Positions 14,077 to 27,240 of a stretch of DNA of 64,000 bases are shown here, piece after piece. Numbering within the stretch: the stretch's first letter is position 1; each line of letters starts with the position of its first letter. The stretch comes from Dasyornis broadbenti (taxonomy: Eukaryota > Chordata > Aves > Passeriformes > Dasyornithidae). The notes below the pieces were generated by a model that saw only the letters and a program-made list of their open reading frames with translations, made no database searches and was not told where the DNA came from. The position numbers and the translations under genes are program-made. The DNA lies in assembly GCA_013397935.1 (NCBI GenBank), contig VZRN01011464.1:2584815-2648814 (forward strand), in the 5' to 3' direction.

Positions 14077-15139
14077 TATATGGATCACACTACTCCAGCT
14101 AGTTGCAAACTTCTACAATCACACCACAAAGATTTCTCAGAGGGACTCACAGATTACTGATGTTTACCCCAGGGTGATTACTGTCACATTATATGTACCT
14201 TTTGTCTGTCAGATACATTAAATTGAGATACAGCCTGCCAAATGATCACTGTCCCTCTCACACACCAGATGAAAGCAGCATTCAGACATTTAACAACTGA
14301 GTTTTGCTGCTCAGCTTGTGCCAAGGCCAGGGTAATGGAGATTCCTTGAGGACATATGAACTTGATCTCTGACAACACATTCTTGGCTGTCAGGTGCTTA
14401 GGCATATAATAAATACCTGGAATATATCTGATTACTTTGGGAGTAGTTGTATAAAATCTAATCTGATTCAGAATTCCTGTGACAATGCTGATAGATAAAA
14501 CGGTACAAGATAATTTAAAATACAGACTGTCTTCCTCATTCCCTGTGCACTTTCTTTTCTTATTTTTCTTAAACCTTCTTTTGACTTTAAAGTCCCCAAT
14601 CTCATTTTCATTGCACATCATTATTTATGTAAAACCTGGAAACTGAAGGTTTGTTTAATTTCAGTGTATGCCTACAGACTAGGCTAAAGTCCATGTGAGT
14701 TACTACATTCCTCTGAAAATCCTTGGAAGCAGCAAAGGGCAATATGTTACTGCAACTTGTGAAGGGCTGCAGCTGTCTGTTTAATTAGTCTGAGACTGCA
14801 TTTTTCCAGAGAGAATTAAGAAGCTGTGAGCTGCGGACTGCTGGCTGACAAGGCTGTCATACCACAGCTTCAAGGGATCTGAACCTCTGCATTCACACAA
14901 GAAACAAAACATCTTCATGCATGCAAGCAATAACCTGCTAGAAAAGAACACTTACCAGTAGTGCAGGTGGAGCCCTCATCTCCATCATCCCCAACAAATC
15001 CTTAAGAGATTAAGTGTCCAACTTTATGTAAAAACTTCTTTGTTTAATACCTCAGGAGTATGAGGAGTTCAGATTGATTGTATTCCTGTTACAAGGCAGG
15101 TGCTGAAAAAGATCTGGCTCAGATTTTGCTTATTGTCTA

Positions 15140-15500
15140 AAAGGGAGTAGGTTCAGGGTGATCAAAGGGCTGCTGCACATGATCCACTTAGAGAAGCTGA
15201 GATTCTATACCTTGGAGAAGAGAAGGGTCGAATGATCCATGGCAGAGGAGCAAAAGATAACAGGCACAAATTGAAATTAAAAAAGGTTGTACCAGTCTGG
15301 ACATGGATTAAAATTTCTTCACCATGAAGAAATTCCCAAAATCCAGCATTAGAACAGATTGTCCAGAGAAGCTGTGGAGCCTCCATCCTCTGAGGATTTC
15401 AAGACCCAGCTGGATACAGCCCTGAGGGACACAATCTGATCCCATAGATGACTCTTAGACCTCCTGAGGTCCCTTCTAACCTGAATTACTCTATGATTCT
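15140..15500 (+). mobile_element. CR1 LINE, 3' end fragment
   Basis: Matches the avian CR1 3' UTR pattern: ...cttggagaagagaaggg..., ...aaaatttcttcaccatgaag..., ...acagattgtccagagaagctgtggagcctccatc..., ...gaggtcccttctaacctgaattactctatgattct. Diverged and 5' truncated, as nearly all CR1 copies are. No coding part remains. Confidence 0.85.
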
Positions 15501-17888
15501 AAAACCTTCATGGAGTTCTCATTGCTGTTGCAGTTTGTGTCTGTGCCCCATTTCCAGAGGGCCTGGTGACACACCAAGGATTCTGTGTTTAGGTAGGGAC
15601 TGGAAGAATAAGCTCCAATGGCTTTTAGTGGAAGTTATCTCCAACACACTGGTCTCATGCTGACTCATAATTGTCTGTGCATGCTGGGACTCATTCATGT
15701 GAAGAATTAAGACGTTTCTAACTTGCGTTGTTTTACCAGAAAGTACATATTTCTTCCAGCCTTTCTACCTCCTTTTAGCATACCATTAAAAGTTCTGCTG
15801 ATGACTGCTTGGACTTTTGAGAATGCCACTGTGGCCTGACAACAAGTACACGTTTTCCAAGGCTAGTGGAGACAGAAAAGGGACACTGTAGCTCAGAAAG
15901 TTCTGGAAAAGGGCAAAGGGCGGGGGCATGTGGAAGATAGTACTGTGCTGTTTTTTTTCATGTATGAAGAAGAAATACAGTGGCAATAACACGGACAGTA
16001 ACACCATGACAACAAGTACCCCAGTGGCAGGAAATGAAAGCGGATGCTGTTCAGAGCAAGCTTTTCATTGCAGAACTGCAACTACAATGTACACAATCAA
16101 CACAATTATTGCAGCATGGTCTTAACTGGAGTAACCGATGTGATGTAGCTGGTTTCTGTGCAGAAGTCTTCTCCAGCTCATGTCCAACAAACCCAGCACA
16201 CTCCACTGTCTGTAATTGGTCTACAGTAGGAAGAGTGGCTGGGACAGCTTTGGAAGATGCTTACATTCACTGTGTGTTGCATACACGACCTTTCTCCCTT
16301 CTCTTAGGGTTGAAGTAACTATACAAGGCAAAATAGTCGCCAATGTTAGGCTTCTGGGTAGCCAAGAACCATGGCATGAAAACTGAGGATGGTGGTGACA
16401 GGAAGAAATGTGTTTCCTGATTCCATTGGATGGTCTTCACCTAGACCGGTGTTCTGTCCTTGGATGGGAACAACGAGCCAGGGTCCAAGGTTCGCTCTAC
16501 CATGACAGGCCTTACATGAAGGCCAAACTACCTGTGGCACCATGATGAACTCGTGATCAAAGCTTTCATCCAGATTATTTTAAGTGAGATCATTTTTGAC
16601 AAGTCCTTAGCCACAGACTTTGTGCCCTAAATCTTGAACCAACATGCTGCTAACAAACACCCCCTTCAAGCACTACTGCTAGGAAATCCTCCTGGCAGCA
16701 AAACCTGACCCCCTCTTTCAGCATAGCCTCACCCAAACCATGTCAATTCTAAATCCCACGTCTTCCTTCTGTAGGAGGATGAAGTCTGGGACATCTGTTT
16801 TTTAGAATAAGGAAGAACAAAAGGTAATCCCCTAAACTTAAAATGGATAAAGAACAGGAATAAGGATAGCAAAAAGAATGGCAAAACCCCCCTGAAAGAA
16901 TAATAGCAAACATCAGCAAAATGCAGTGCCCATGGCAAAGGGCCCTGACAGCAAACTGCTGAGTGGGGGTCTTCTCTGAGCTACGACACAGGTCAGGGAG
17001 AAACACAAAGTGGAGTGACCACAGAATGAATGAGGTACACACTGTGACAAAGGCACCACAAAAAATGGTAACTCTTCCAGATGACTACATGGACTTGAAG
17101 ATTCAAGGGCTAAATAAAATTAAAGGCTATAAACTGTTCTGAATTTAGAGCCTGGGACAAAGTTGTTGCCCCAAAAAACCCCAGAAGACATGTAAAATAT
17201 GGTTACAAATTTGTATGCCTTGATTTCCTAATTTATTAAATGAAAATAATGTTACCTACTTGATATATTTTATATGCTTCATTCCTTCAATGTTCAAAAG
17301 GTTCTGAGATCTTAGGAGGGTAGGCAGATACAGAAGTACAAAACATATTCTTTTTGATTATCATCTTATTGATCAAAACTTCTCATATACTTGGAAATTC
17401 TCCCTGAATTGAAGTGAGTTTTCAAAACCATACAACAGTGTTTGACTACATGTGGAAAATAACCTAAAGACCTTTGTTCCAAATAAGATGAAGAGATGGG
17501 AAATTTATTCAGAATGCTGGATTAATATTCTTAATTTAGTAAAACCCCAAAAAATCCAAAAAACCTGTCAGGCTCTGCAAGATAGTAAATCACAATAAAA
17601 AACCTTACAGAGTATAAATTAGTCTCATCTCAAATCTCTTTGGACTTCCGATCTGGCTACAGCAGGAGATATTAAAATGTAAAATTTCAGTTCTTGGGAA
17701 AAAAACCTATTAAAAAATCTGTGTGAAGTACATAAGAAGGCATTTACAAAGGAGTATATGTAATCAACATTCATTAAAGAAAGACATTTTCAAAACCTAA
17801 TTACATTGACGGCTTTAGCAAAACCTTCCAACAATTTTATGATGTTCCACCCTTAAGAGGAAGGGAGCACTCAAGATCCATAAATGCT

Positions 17889-18616
17889 TGTGGTTGGCAG
17901 GAACAACAGAACTCAAAGTGTCTGCAAAAACTCACAAAGTTTTATTAGCAAATTACACTTTTGCATGGAAATTGCTATGTTAGCCCCTGGCCTCTTACAA
18001 AAGTACATAGCAATGGGCTTTGAATAAAGGGCAAGATGAAAAGGAAGAGGGAAAGAAACACATGAATTAAAGACGAGGAGAGAGAAAGAAGAGAAAGAAA
18101 AGAAAAAAAGGAAGAAAGAGATCACTAGTCCTGGTTCATACATTGATGCAGCTGATGGGGTGTCCAGGGGCCTGGGATCACTGCCTGGCCTTGGTGGGGG
18201 TACCTTTTTATAGATAATTTTCCCTACCACAGATTCTCGCTTTCTATGCAAATTAGTTATGTACAGCCCATTCCTTCAAACCTTTCTGGAAGTGAGTCAG
18301 AGGATTTGGGGGTCTTGGGTGGTCTTGTTCTCCCCCACCAGTCCATGCCCACTTCTTGATCTTATTCCTGTGCTTGCACTGAACTCTGTTTTGCTTATCT
18401 CCAGGAACTAGAACAAGGACATTTGTCCTGGAAAAGTGCTGCACTACCTTCTCACAGACCCCTTCCCCAGCCACATCCTATTCTTTCTCACAGTGTGTCA
18501 TTACCAACAAATCTTGGCAATTTACCAGCAATCCTTGGCTGTTGTTACCAACAGTCCTTGGTTGGCTCCACAGCCATCCAGCTATCGGTGTTTGAGACTG
18601 AGAGCTGTCCCCCACA
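17889..18616 (-). mobile_element. solo LTR-like element, antisense
   Basis: Read on the minus strand it has LTR architecture: start TGTGGGGGACAGCTC at 18616, a TATA box (TATAAAAA, 18212 down to 18205), a long pyrimidine-rich stretch (about 18120-18059), AATAAA at 17946-17941 followed by GT-rich ctttgtgagtttttg, and a CA end near 17889 (CCAACCACA). I could not find a target-site duplication, so the ends are approximate and the family is not assigned. No retroviral coding sequence is attached. A 112-codon open frame inside it is not a gene. Confidence 0.6.
18502..18566. repeat. three imperfect ~22-bp repeats in the U3-like part of the LTR
   Basis: ttaccaacaaatcttgg, tttaccagcaatccttgg and gttaccaacagtccttgg follow each other at about 22-24 bp spacing. 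Tandem motifs of this kind in a U3 often act as enhancer elements; function here is inference. Confidence 0.7.
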
Positions 18617-20464
18617 TTAGTCTCATATCTTCTGGCCTTCTACAGATTAATACATGATGCTATAGTGACATGCATAGTTTTCATTTCATTTTGTAATGCA
18701 AGACCTTCTGATAACGACATAAATAATCAGTGAGTGATACTCATAAAGTAAAAATGCAGTCCATTGAATAACAGAATATACTTTTCATCTTGTCCACTGG
18801 CTAGTCCATAGGAGGTAAGATTATACTGCTTCTCCTGATAGTGTTTTTCATACTGAGAGACCCAGCCCTGGTGAGCTTAATCAGATTAAAAATGACAGGC
18901 TTGATATTAATTTGATATTCAGTCACACTAATGTAACATACAGCAGTTTTATTCATTATTTGAAAATCTGATTTTATCCAATGTTTTAAAATAATTTTAT
19001 TAATGGTACAGGTGTTTATTGATCTTTGAAGGATTTAATCGCTATGATTTAACTAAACTGGACATGGACTGGGAGAAAAAGGCATTTTGAAGTGTTGTGC
19101 TAATGAAGTCTTTTACTTCTGTTGAATCTGAGTTCATGTCTGATAATATATTTTACTTAAACCAGAAGAGAATTTCAGCTTAAATTTGCCTATTTCTGTA
19201 ATCATTACACCTGTTTTTCTTTGCAGTAGTCACCACTGATTTCAGTATGTTTATGCCCATTTTATATCAACATAACAGAGAATGAAACAAAGCTCATGTA
19301 ATTTGACTCTTCTTAACCTTCCCTATTCACACAGCTAAGTTGTATATAATCAGCATGTATGAAATGAGTAAAAGCTTATACTCCAGCATAAAAATTAGGG
19401 CATCTGTACTTACATCATTACTACTGACTGCCAGGCAGAGTCATGCAGACTGGAGTGGTAGAAGATTAAAGCATTTCAATTTTGCTGCTTCTGTGTTAAC
19501 TGATAGGTGTTGCTCAGAAGATGCTAAACGAAGTCCAGGTTTTCCCATAGCACTTATAATTAAGAATATTAAATCTAAGCAGGAGTTCACTGTGTTTTTC
19601 TAGATAACTCAGCTGAAGATCAGAAATTTCACAAGTCTTTTATACATGAATAAATCACAGCAGTATTCACAGAAGTATTCACGAGAGTATAGGTTCATCT
19701 TGCCTCCTTATGACAAATGTACAGACTCAAAAAGTAGATAGAAATATCTACATAGAGAGGGATTTCATCATGTGTTGCTTATAGAGACTTATCCCACCAC
19801 TATGAGATCACCTCCTTTACCAGAACTGTTCTGAATTACTTTCACCTGAAGCTAACAATCAGAAGAAATAGTGATTACAGAAACTGGTTTAAAGTATTTA
19901 CATTGCTTGTAGTGCCCTTCAAGGGGAACACCTGCAGTTGCAATCTATATTTGCCCCCCTGATGGGCCTTTCAATCAGCTCACTCGAGGAAGGAAGTCAG
20001 AAAGAAGAGTCATGAAGAGGTTCTGCCTTTGCACAGTAAAAGGGGAACAAGGGATTCATGTACCACACTTTAGCCACCTTCTTTCACTGTTGACATAACA
20101 TTCGGGTTCTTCCATAATCTCTGGTTGTCATGACAGGAACCACTGTTTCCTGGGTTCCCAGCAGCCTGCATTATCTGAGCAACAGTGCTGCATCATCTGA
20201 GCAAGTGTTTGGGGAATTTTCTGACTTAACAAGCAGGAAAGACAGTAGCTAGAAATAACACATCTCATGAATACATACATGAATGTTAAAGAATTTCTTA
20301 TTAGAAAGAGAAGCTAAAATAAAACCTTATCTTGTTTGTTTCCAACTCTTTTTTAAGGCTAGAAAATGCTCAGGCTTCCAGGAAACCCTGAAGTTATGGG
20401 TGACCCAGCTTTATTTAATGCTTTGACACAGAGTGAAAAGCCCTGAAACCCTGTAACCATTGGC

Positions 20465-20800
20465 TCCGAAAGCTTCCAGACTCACCAGTTTGGTCAGGCA
20501 TGATTCGTCCTTAGTGAAGCCATGCTGGCTGTCTCAGATCATCTCCTTGTCTTGTATGTGCCTGAACATTGCTTCCCTGGAGATCTGCTCCATGATCTTC
20601 CCAAGCACAAGGATGAGGCTCACCAGCCTGTAGCTTCCCAGGTCTTGTTTTCTTCCCCTTTTAAAAATCAGGAACAATGTTTCCCTTTTTCCAGTTACTA
20701 GGGAGTTTGCCTGACCACCATGGCTTTCCAAACACACTTCTTTTGCCTCATTCTTCACCAGCAAGGCTTTCTGGGCTGCTGTGCTTAGAGAGGGGAGCAA
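20465..20800 (-). mobile_element. CR1 LINE fragment, reverse transcriptase part
   Basis: The minus-strand open frame contains [19 protein letters not shown] and [20 protein letters not shown], matching the CR1 ORF2 reverse transcriptase block ("FKKGKKEDPGNYRPVSL...GKIMEQ"), and continues past a stop into the DNA equivalent of the QHGFTKG motif (acagccagcatggcttcac). Stops and substitutions show that it is dead. Confidence 0.85.
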
Positions 20801-20899
20801 AGGAGAACTGTCTTCTCCTTGGGAGAGGATTGAGGCAAGTGTCTCCTGACAAATCTTGACTCAGTCAGTGTGATCAGATCACACATGCTCTATGTACCT

Positions 20900-21190
20900 A
20901 AAGAAGGGTTTAGGCAGCACCTAATAGCAGTGCCTTCTCCAGTGCCTGCAGAAGGCTCCAGCTGAATGTAAGGGTAGGGAGAAATCACTAGGAGGATATT
21001 TAAACAATGGAACAAATTCTCTAGAGACATTGGAGAACCCAAGACCTTGGAAACTTTCAAGACCCGACACAACAAAGTCCTGAGCAATATTGTCTGAAAT
21101 CTTTATCGACCTGCTTTGAGCACAGGCCAGACTCGAGCTAGAGTTCTTCCAAGGGCTCTTCCAACATAGACAGCTCCATGAATTATCACA
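20900..21190 (+). mobile_element. CR1 LINE, 3' end fragment
   Basis: Diverged but recognisable CR1 3' sequence on the plus strand: ggaacaaattctctagagacattggag, ...ttggaaactttcaagacccg..., ...cctgctttgagcacagg..., ...gttcttccaagggctcttcc. It sits about 100 bp from the opposite-strand CR1 fragment ending near 20800. Confidence 0.7.
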
Positions 21191-22528
21191 GGGTTTGAGT
21201 GGCCTGAGATGCAACAGGAAATGGTCGAAATAGAAATAAACTCAGGATTTGCCAAGACTTCAGCTCACCTTTTTCCCTTCCTGATGCATCTCTTCTCTTA
21301 CCAACTCAAAATAACATTATGTTTTCAGAGACTACACCATTCTATCCAGGAATATCCTCTGATTCCCAGGTCTGAATCTGGAACCATACCACCTCCTGAC
21401 TGCATCTGGAGCTCTCATAATGGTATGGATATATGGAACTTCATAGCTGTTTTCCTTGCCCTGACTCAACTTGCACACCATATTAAATAATCCCAGGTAC
21501 AGCTCTTGGAAAGCTGATATGATAGAAGAGATGCTGAACTGGTAACGCAGCTAGAACATTCACTGCACCATAGTATGACTCAACACATAAGTTAGGACAA
21601 AATTCCTCTGTGGATTTCCTGCTTGAGTGGAACCCCTGAAAACCTGTCTGGTGCATGACTCATAGGAAGGGCACAGATGATGACTCCAGCACTATTTCCA
21701 TAAACAACGATGTCTGACCATTTCTTCTACATATATATTCACACTATTGTCTTCTTGACCATTTATTTTCAGTCTTTAATTTCACTCCCACTCTTTTCCA
21801 TTGCTCCATGCTAGTTAGTTGACCCTCACAGTCCTCTGAATAATTCCCTTTGTGAGGAAAAGTTTTGGCTCCTTAGTATTTCAGCATCAAATAGAACACT
21901 GTTGCTTGAGCTACACACTTGGACATTTCCCAATCAAATTCTCAGTGCTGTATTTCCATTCTCTCTGTAAAAAATACCTTTGGGACTAGCAAATATTGCA
22001 CAACATTTATCAGTTATTTGTTATTTAAATTTCTAAAGTCTTCTAAATTTCAATCTTTCAATTGGAATCAGACAGCAGATCTTTGTGACAATGTAAGCTA
22101 GGTGACTGGTAATACATAAATACTAATAAATATAACACAAAAATAAATCCTCTTAACAGGAATATGCATAATTTCCACTACTATGATCAGTTCATAAAGA
22201 GAGAAAACATTACTTTGTAAAACATTGGAGGAGGTACCTGTAGAGAAAAAATTAATCAGATACCTTCTGATTCTCCAGCAAGAAGGAACTCCTGCCAGCA
22301 GCAGCAAAACAGGTGCATTAAGCAGAAAGACAAAGTGAATGGAAAATGAAAACATAAGGAAGATACTGGTTCAATATAGTAAAATTAACAAGACCTGTAG
22401 AAAAGTTCACATTTTATCTGACACCAAGAATTTGACACAACCTATTCATCTCAGCGAGTTCATCGCCCACACATTTCCCCAAATATTTGTAGAATGATTA
22501 TTAATTGCTACTTGATAAGATAAATGCC

Positions 22529-22551
22529 TTTTTGTTTGTTTGTTTGTTTTT
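22529..22551. repeat. (TTTG)n microsatellite
   Basis: TTTTTGTTTGTTTGTTTG followed by TTTTT; five tetramer periods. Confidence 0.85.
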
Positions 22552-25500
22552 GCTTAAGATTATCTCATATTCATGTTTAAGAAGTAATACTGAGATATGG
22601 CTATTGTTTCATCCCAGCTTCAGTGCTGTTTTGACACGAAAATCATACCTCTAAAAATTAGCAATCTAAAATCTCACTTCTGTTTCCACTATCTTAGAGA
22701 TCTCAGGATCAAATTTTCAGAGAGAGAAATGTAAAAGATACCTTGCTAACAATCCAGAGAAAGGACAAGCTATAAACAAATGTGGATTTCAGGGATGTGT
22801 CCCAATTATTTGGTTCATTTCTTGAGAGCATCAAGGAAGAAATGAGACTACAGGCAGGAACTGAATTCAGGGAGTTTGGCAGACCACTAGGAGAGAAGAG
22901 GAAATGCTGTGTCCAGGGGGCCATGCTGTAATTCAGTTCATTGCAACTTATCAGATTGGCAAACTCTCCAAATATCACCACAGAGAAAGGGCAAAGCCAG
23001 ACCCTACAGGTATCTGTTAGGTAGGTGCAATCCAAATCAAATAGTTCAAACTGGGATCCCACTTTGATTCCTGATGAAGCACAAGCTGTTACATAGAATG
23101 CCTGCCATCTCTCTGCCTACTAGGCACAGGCAGCTCTTCGTTCTACTTCTCAGAATTTAAGCCTCAGAATTTAAGGTAATGTGGGGTTTTTTAAATGTAT
23201 GCATCAGTCTGATCTGTATTGAAATTCATGTATAAAGTTCATGCCTGTCTCATGCTGCCACAGTAGGCTCCAATCTACAGTTTTTACTTCATGTTTAATT
23301 ACAAAGCACTAAATAAAAATTAGGACAAATGTGAATGGAGTAGAATTTAATAATAATAAAAAAACCCCTAAATCCAAATGTACCATTCATAGAAAACTCT
23401 GTATAGCATAGCAGGTGCCTGTTTGTTTATCCCAAGGACCTCTTGGTACCTATCAATTTGCTTCTGTGTGTGCCCACAGCCTGACTGCTCCAGTACCTGC
23501 CTCTCGTCAGCCCATTCCTTTGCTTACATCCAAAGTGCGTTTCTTGGCCATGCTCCTTGCACACTAATGGCATTAAGCTCTTCTCAAAATGGAGCTGCAA
23601 TCTTTTCCCATGTGGACAGCAGGAGTAGAAAATTGTCCACGTGTTTAAGCAGCAGCCCCAGAGCAAAGGGTCATGCAGGGACTCCTGCCCTGCACCCCAG
23701 CCCCAGAGACTGAAGCTGCTGCCAGCCCACTGGCTGTGCTCTGTGGAGAGCACTGATGATGAACTGGGTCTGTAAGAAGACCGAGAAGAAACCTACATCT
23801 CATCTACACTGTAAGGATTGCAGGGCAGTGCACTAGGAGCGTGTCCACTGCTCCAGTGACTCTGAATTTCGTGTAAATCAGTCCACAGAGATCTTGAGAA
23901 ACACAGTAACCTGTGCAGTGCAAATATTGTGTAAGACCACTTTAAAAATACCCAGCAACTTCTTTGCAGAGATCATTTATGTTTGAGACATCAAAGAGAA
24001 AGATCTCCAGGTCTGCAAATGAGTGTACTTACACACAATTTCATCATTTTTGAAATTATTCACCAAATGCACCAATTTTAATCCTGCTCAACTGAACAGA
24101 CTGGTAGCATCCTAAATTTAAGCACCAGAGGCAGTTTTTGCTGGTTAGCAGCTTAGTCTAATATTCTAAAGACAGCTCTTTTCCCTTCATTTTTACATTA
24201 AGAAGCAACAAAATACAAACCTATAAATTTCCATGAGGATGTCTCCCTAGACAGTTGTATTTCAACCTCTGCACAGGAGAAGCCCAAAGAATGGCTCAGT
24301 CCAGCAGCAATTTGCATGCACCCGCTCTGAGCGAGCAGAAATGATCCTGCATCTGTGTGCTGGGTTTCCTCACCTACAGCTGGGATGACTTAGCAGAACA
24401 GCACTGCATCCTTATGCAGCATCAAAGCTCCAGCCACAGTTACAAATACCCTTGCTGACTGAAATGGTCTTGATTTGCCTCCTAGTCAAGCCATAATCTG
24501 TGATGTACTGTTATGAGAACGGGCAATGCCTGGGGCTCTGTCCAATCCCTTTCAATTTATATTCACTCTCCTCAGGAAAAACAGGAGCAAGGTATTTCCC
24601 CGATAAACCTCACAGCTCCCTTTCAGAAAGAATGCCAGGGAAGAAAAGCCACATTTCTTTAAACTTACAGTGCAACAAATTTTATAACCATTTGTTATTT
24701 TTTGGCTAGAACACTGCCTGTATGGTAGAGCTTGCCCTCCATACCATTCTTTTAGAGAGCATAAATAAATTATTCTTTTGTTTTTCCTTCTCTTTAAAGA
24801 CACAGTGTAGAAAATCCTTAGTGTATTAATGTCAGTGGCAGCTCACTGGAGAAGCACTGCATGTTACAGGATCAGGCTGAACTAGAAAGTGTTTGAGCAT
24901 GTTAACACAAGCCCAGAGAAAAAAACAGTTCTAGGCTGAAGTTCATGTGAGGACACTGGTTGATGTCATAAACTGTGAAACTGTAACTCCTCTAACTGAT
25001 GGGTTGTAGCAAAATGCCCAGTGTCTGTCCTGCTACTGCCTTTTACAAATGTGTTGATTTATCTTGTTTTGCTTCAGGTATTCTCCTACAAAGCCAGCAT
25101 GAATAGTACAAAAATTGTGCAATCAGTAAATATGTATACTTCCATGCGGGCTACTCATTGAAAAAAGAAATTCTGGGCAATTGGTGCTTCTAGGGAGTTC
25201 TGTTTTTTTTTTTCCTTTTCTTCACAGAAGGTACAAATCAAATAAAGAAAATGGGATCTTCAGCTTGCTAGAATGAAAATGGACACCTGAGTCATTAGAA
25301 AGTCATCTTCTGTATTTCTAAACTGGACAGGTGGCACTTGATCCTCAGGCATAACGGTGGCAGCTTGATTGACCTTTGCATGTGCTGCAAAGGTGTTATT
25401 AGCCTTGTATTTTCACCTAGACACACAACTGTGTATCTGTGTCTCGTGTCTGAATACACATTGTATTGTGAAATACAAAACAAAAGTCAATCAGTTTAGC

Positions 25501-27211
25501 TCCAGGTCTCTGTCCCCTTCACCACACAAAGCTCAATTATGCCCTGCAGACACTGTGGTTGCTGTTGTTACTGTGTTAGTGCGGGGGCTCTGGTTTGTAT
25601 CAGCCCTCAACACATAAGGTGATAAACAAATACATAACTAGAAATGGTCTCAGCTCCAGAGGACTCAGCATTTACTCCAGAGCAGTAAACATTGATTAAA
25701 TTATAAACGTTAACTCTAGACAAACAGCAGTAAAATCCTCACACTGTCAGAGCATCACAAATTCTGCATTGGCCAAATACAGTTTAAGAAACAATTTAGA
25801 AGTATATCTGAATCCTGAAATAAAAGTAATGGAAATATTTCATTCTTTTTCCTATAAAAGACAGATGCATTCATTGTGATGAACTCTATTTTATTTGACT
25901 AAGCTGGTACTCGTCACTGTAATGAAGTGGAGGATATTTGGTTTGGGAGACACAGAAAATACTTTGTGCTCACTTGATTCAAAAGGAAAAGAAACTCAAA
26001 TGTTTGGATATTTGGGAACCTTAATGTGTGGACAATGTACAAGTGATCCAGTCTAATATTCCTGTCAGCTCTCTTCCTGCACTGCGTCCCACACTCCACA
26101 GCCATCACTTGACCAGCTGGAGAGGCTTATTTTAGTTGCACATTAATTGTGCCAGGGACACACTCGGTATAGCTCAGAGGTTACTATTACAAAGTTTATT
26201 GGCTCAGGTACAGTGCTGCACAAACAACATTACACAGCATTTGGTGTCAGTTCGGGAAGCGGTTTTGCTGTTTTGGTATGACCTGGGACATAAAGAACCA
26301 GCTTTACTAACCCAAGCCAGCTCCATACACTGTATATCTGAACCACAGTACAATACCAAGAAAACCCAGAAGTGTAAGACTTGCACATTTAACTTTATAA
26401 AGCCACATTAGATTCAGCAAGCTCCTGCTCAGGAGAGTTTCTTGATCCAAGCTGATGCTAGACAGATGCACTCAAATACCCATGAGCAACATTTACTTGC
26501 CACTCAGCTCACGAGGAGACCTAAGCAAGGAAAAAATAGACAACAGATCCACTTGAGTGGCTTTTGGTAGAGGGAGCCCTGGAACTCTGCCAAAACTAGT
26601 AAACTGTGCTACAGATCCACAGTGTCAATTCGGAGCCAGTCAGGCATCTTTGTAACAGTAAATTTCAGGGTGTCCTGTGTCATTTCATCTACCTGTGTGA
26701 CAGCATTTTCAAGCTATCTCACCTTCACAATACTCTTGAACAATGAAGTGACTGAACTTCTGTTACCCTTTTAAGAACATGCAAAAACCTCAGTACTTGT
26801 TATGCAATGCATGCCAAGAAATAACAATTTATGTGGTGTGATACAAAGCCATCAGATAATCTGAAATTCACCTCTTCAAAAAGTCTAGGCAAGAAGTCTT
26901 ACAGCATATCTGGAAGACTAGCAATCCAAGCCCCAGCAGAAACACAGGCATTGATTTCCAAAGATAAGACCTAACAGCTAGATGTAGTTCTAAACAAGAT
27001 GTAAAGAAAAACTGGCTTGCTGTGAGTCACGCTCAGAAGCACAAAAACTGACGAACATGTGAAGGTTAGCTGTGCTGAGGTCCTGTGACCCAGGTCCTGC
27101 AGTCATTTAAATACCACTTGGTAGGTGGAGTTCAGAAAAGAGATGTTATGCCATGGACTGAACAGTTCTGTAGACAGACCATCAAGCACTATTTCCACCG
27201 AGTATTAGGGA

Positions 27212-27240
27212 TTGTGTGTGTATATATATGTATATATACA
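27212..27240. repeat. (TG)n/(TA)n microsatellite
   Basis: tgtgtgtgtatatatatgt followed by atatatac. Confidence 0.75.

Noticed and set aside
17913..18251. 112-codon minus-strand open frame
   Set aside because: It lies inside the LTR-like element, spanning the TATA box and the pyrimidine tract, so it is non-coding LTR sequence.
20534..20800. 88-codon minus-strand open frame resembling reverse transcriptase
   Set aside because: It is a dead CR1 fragment and is reported as a mobile element, not a gene.
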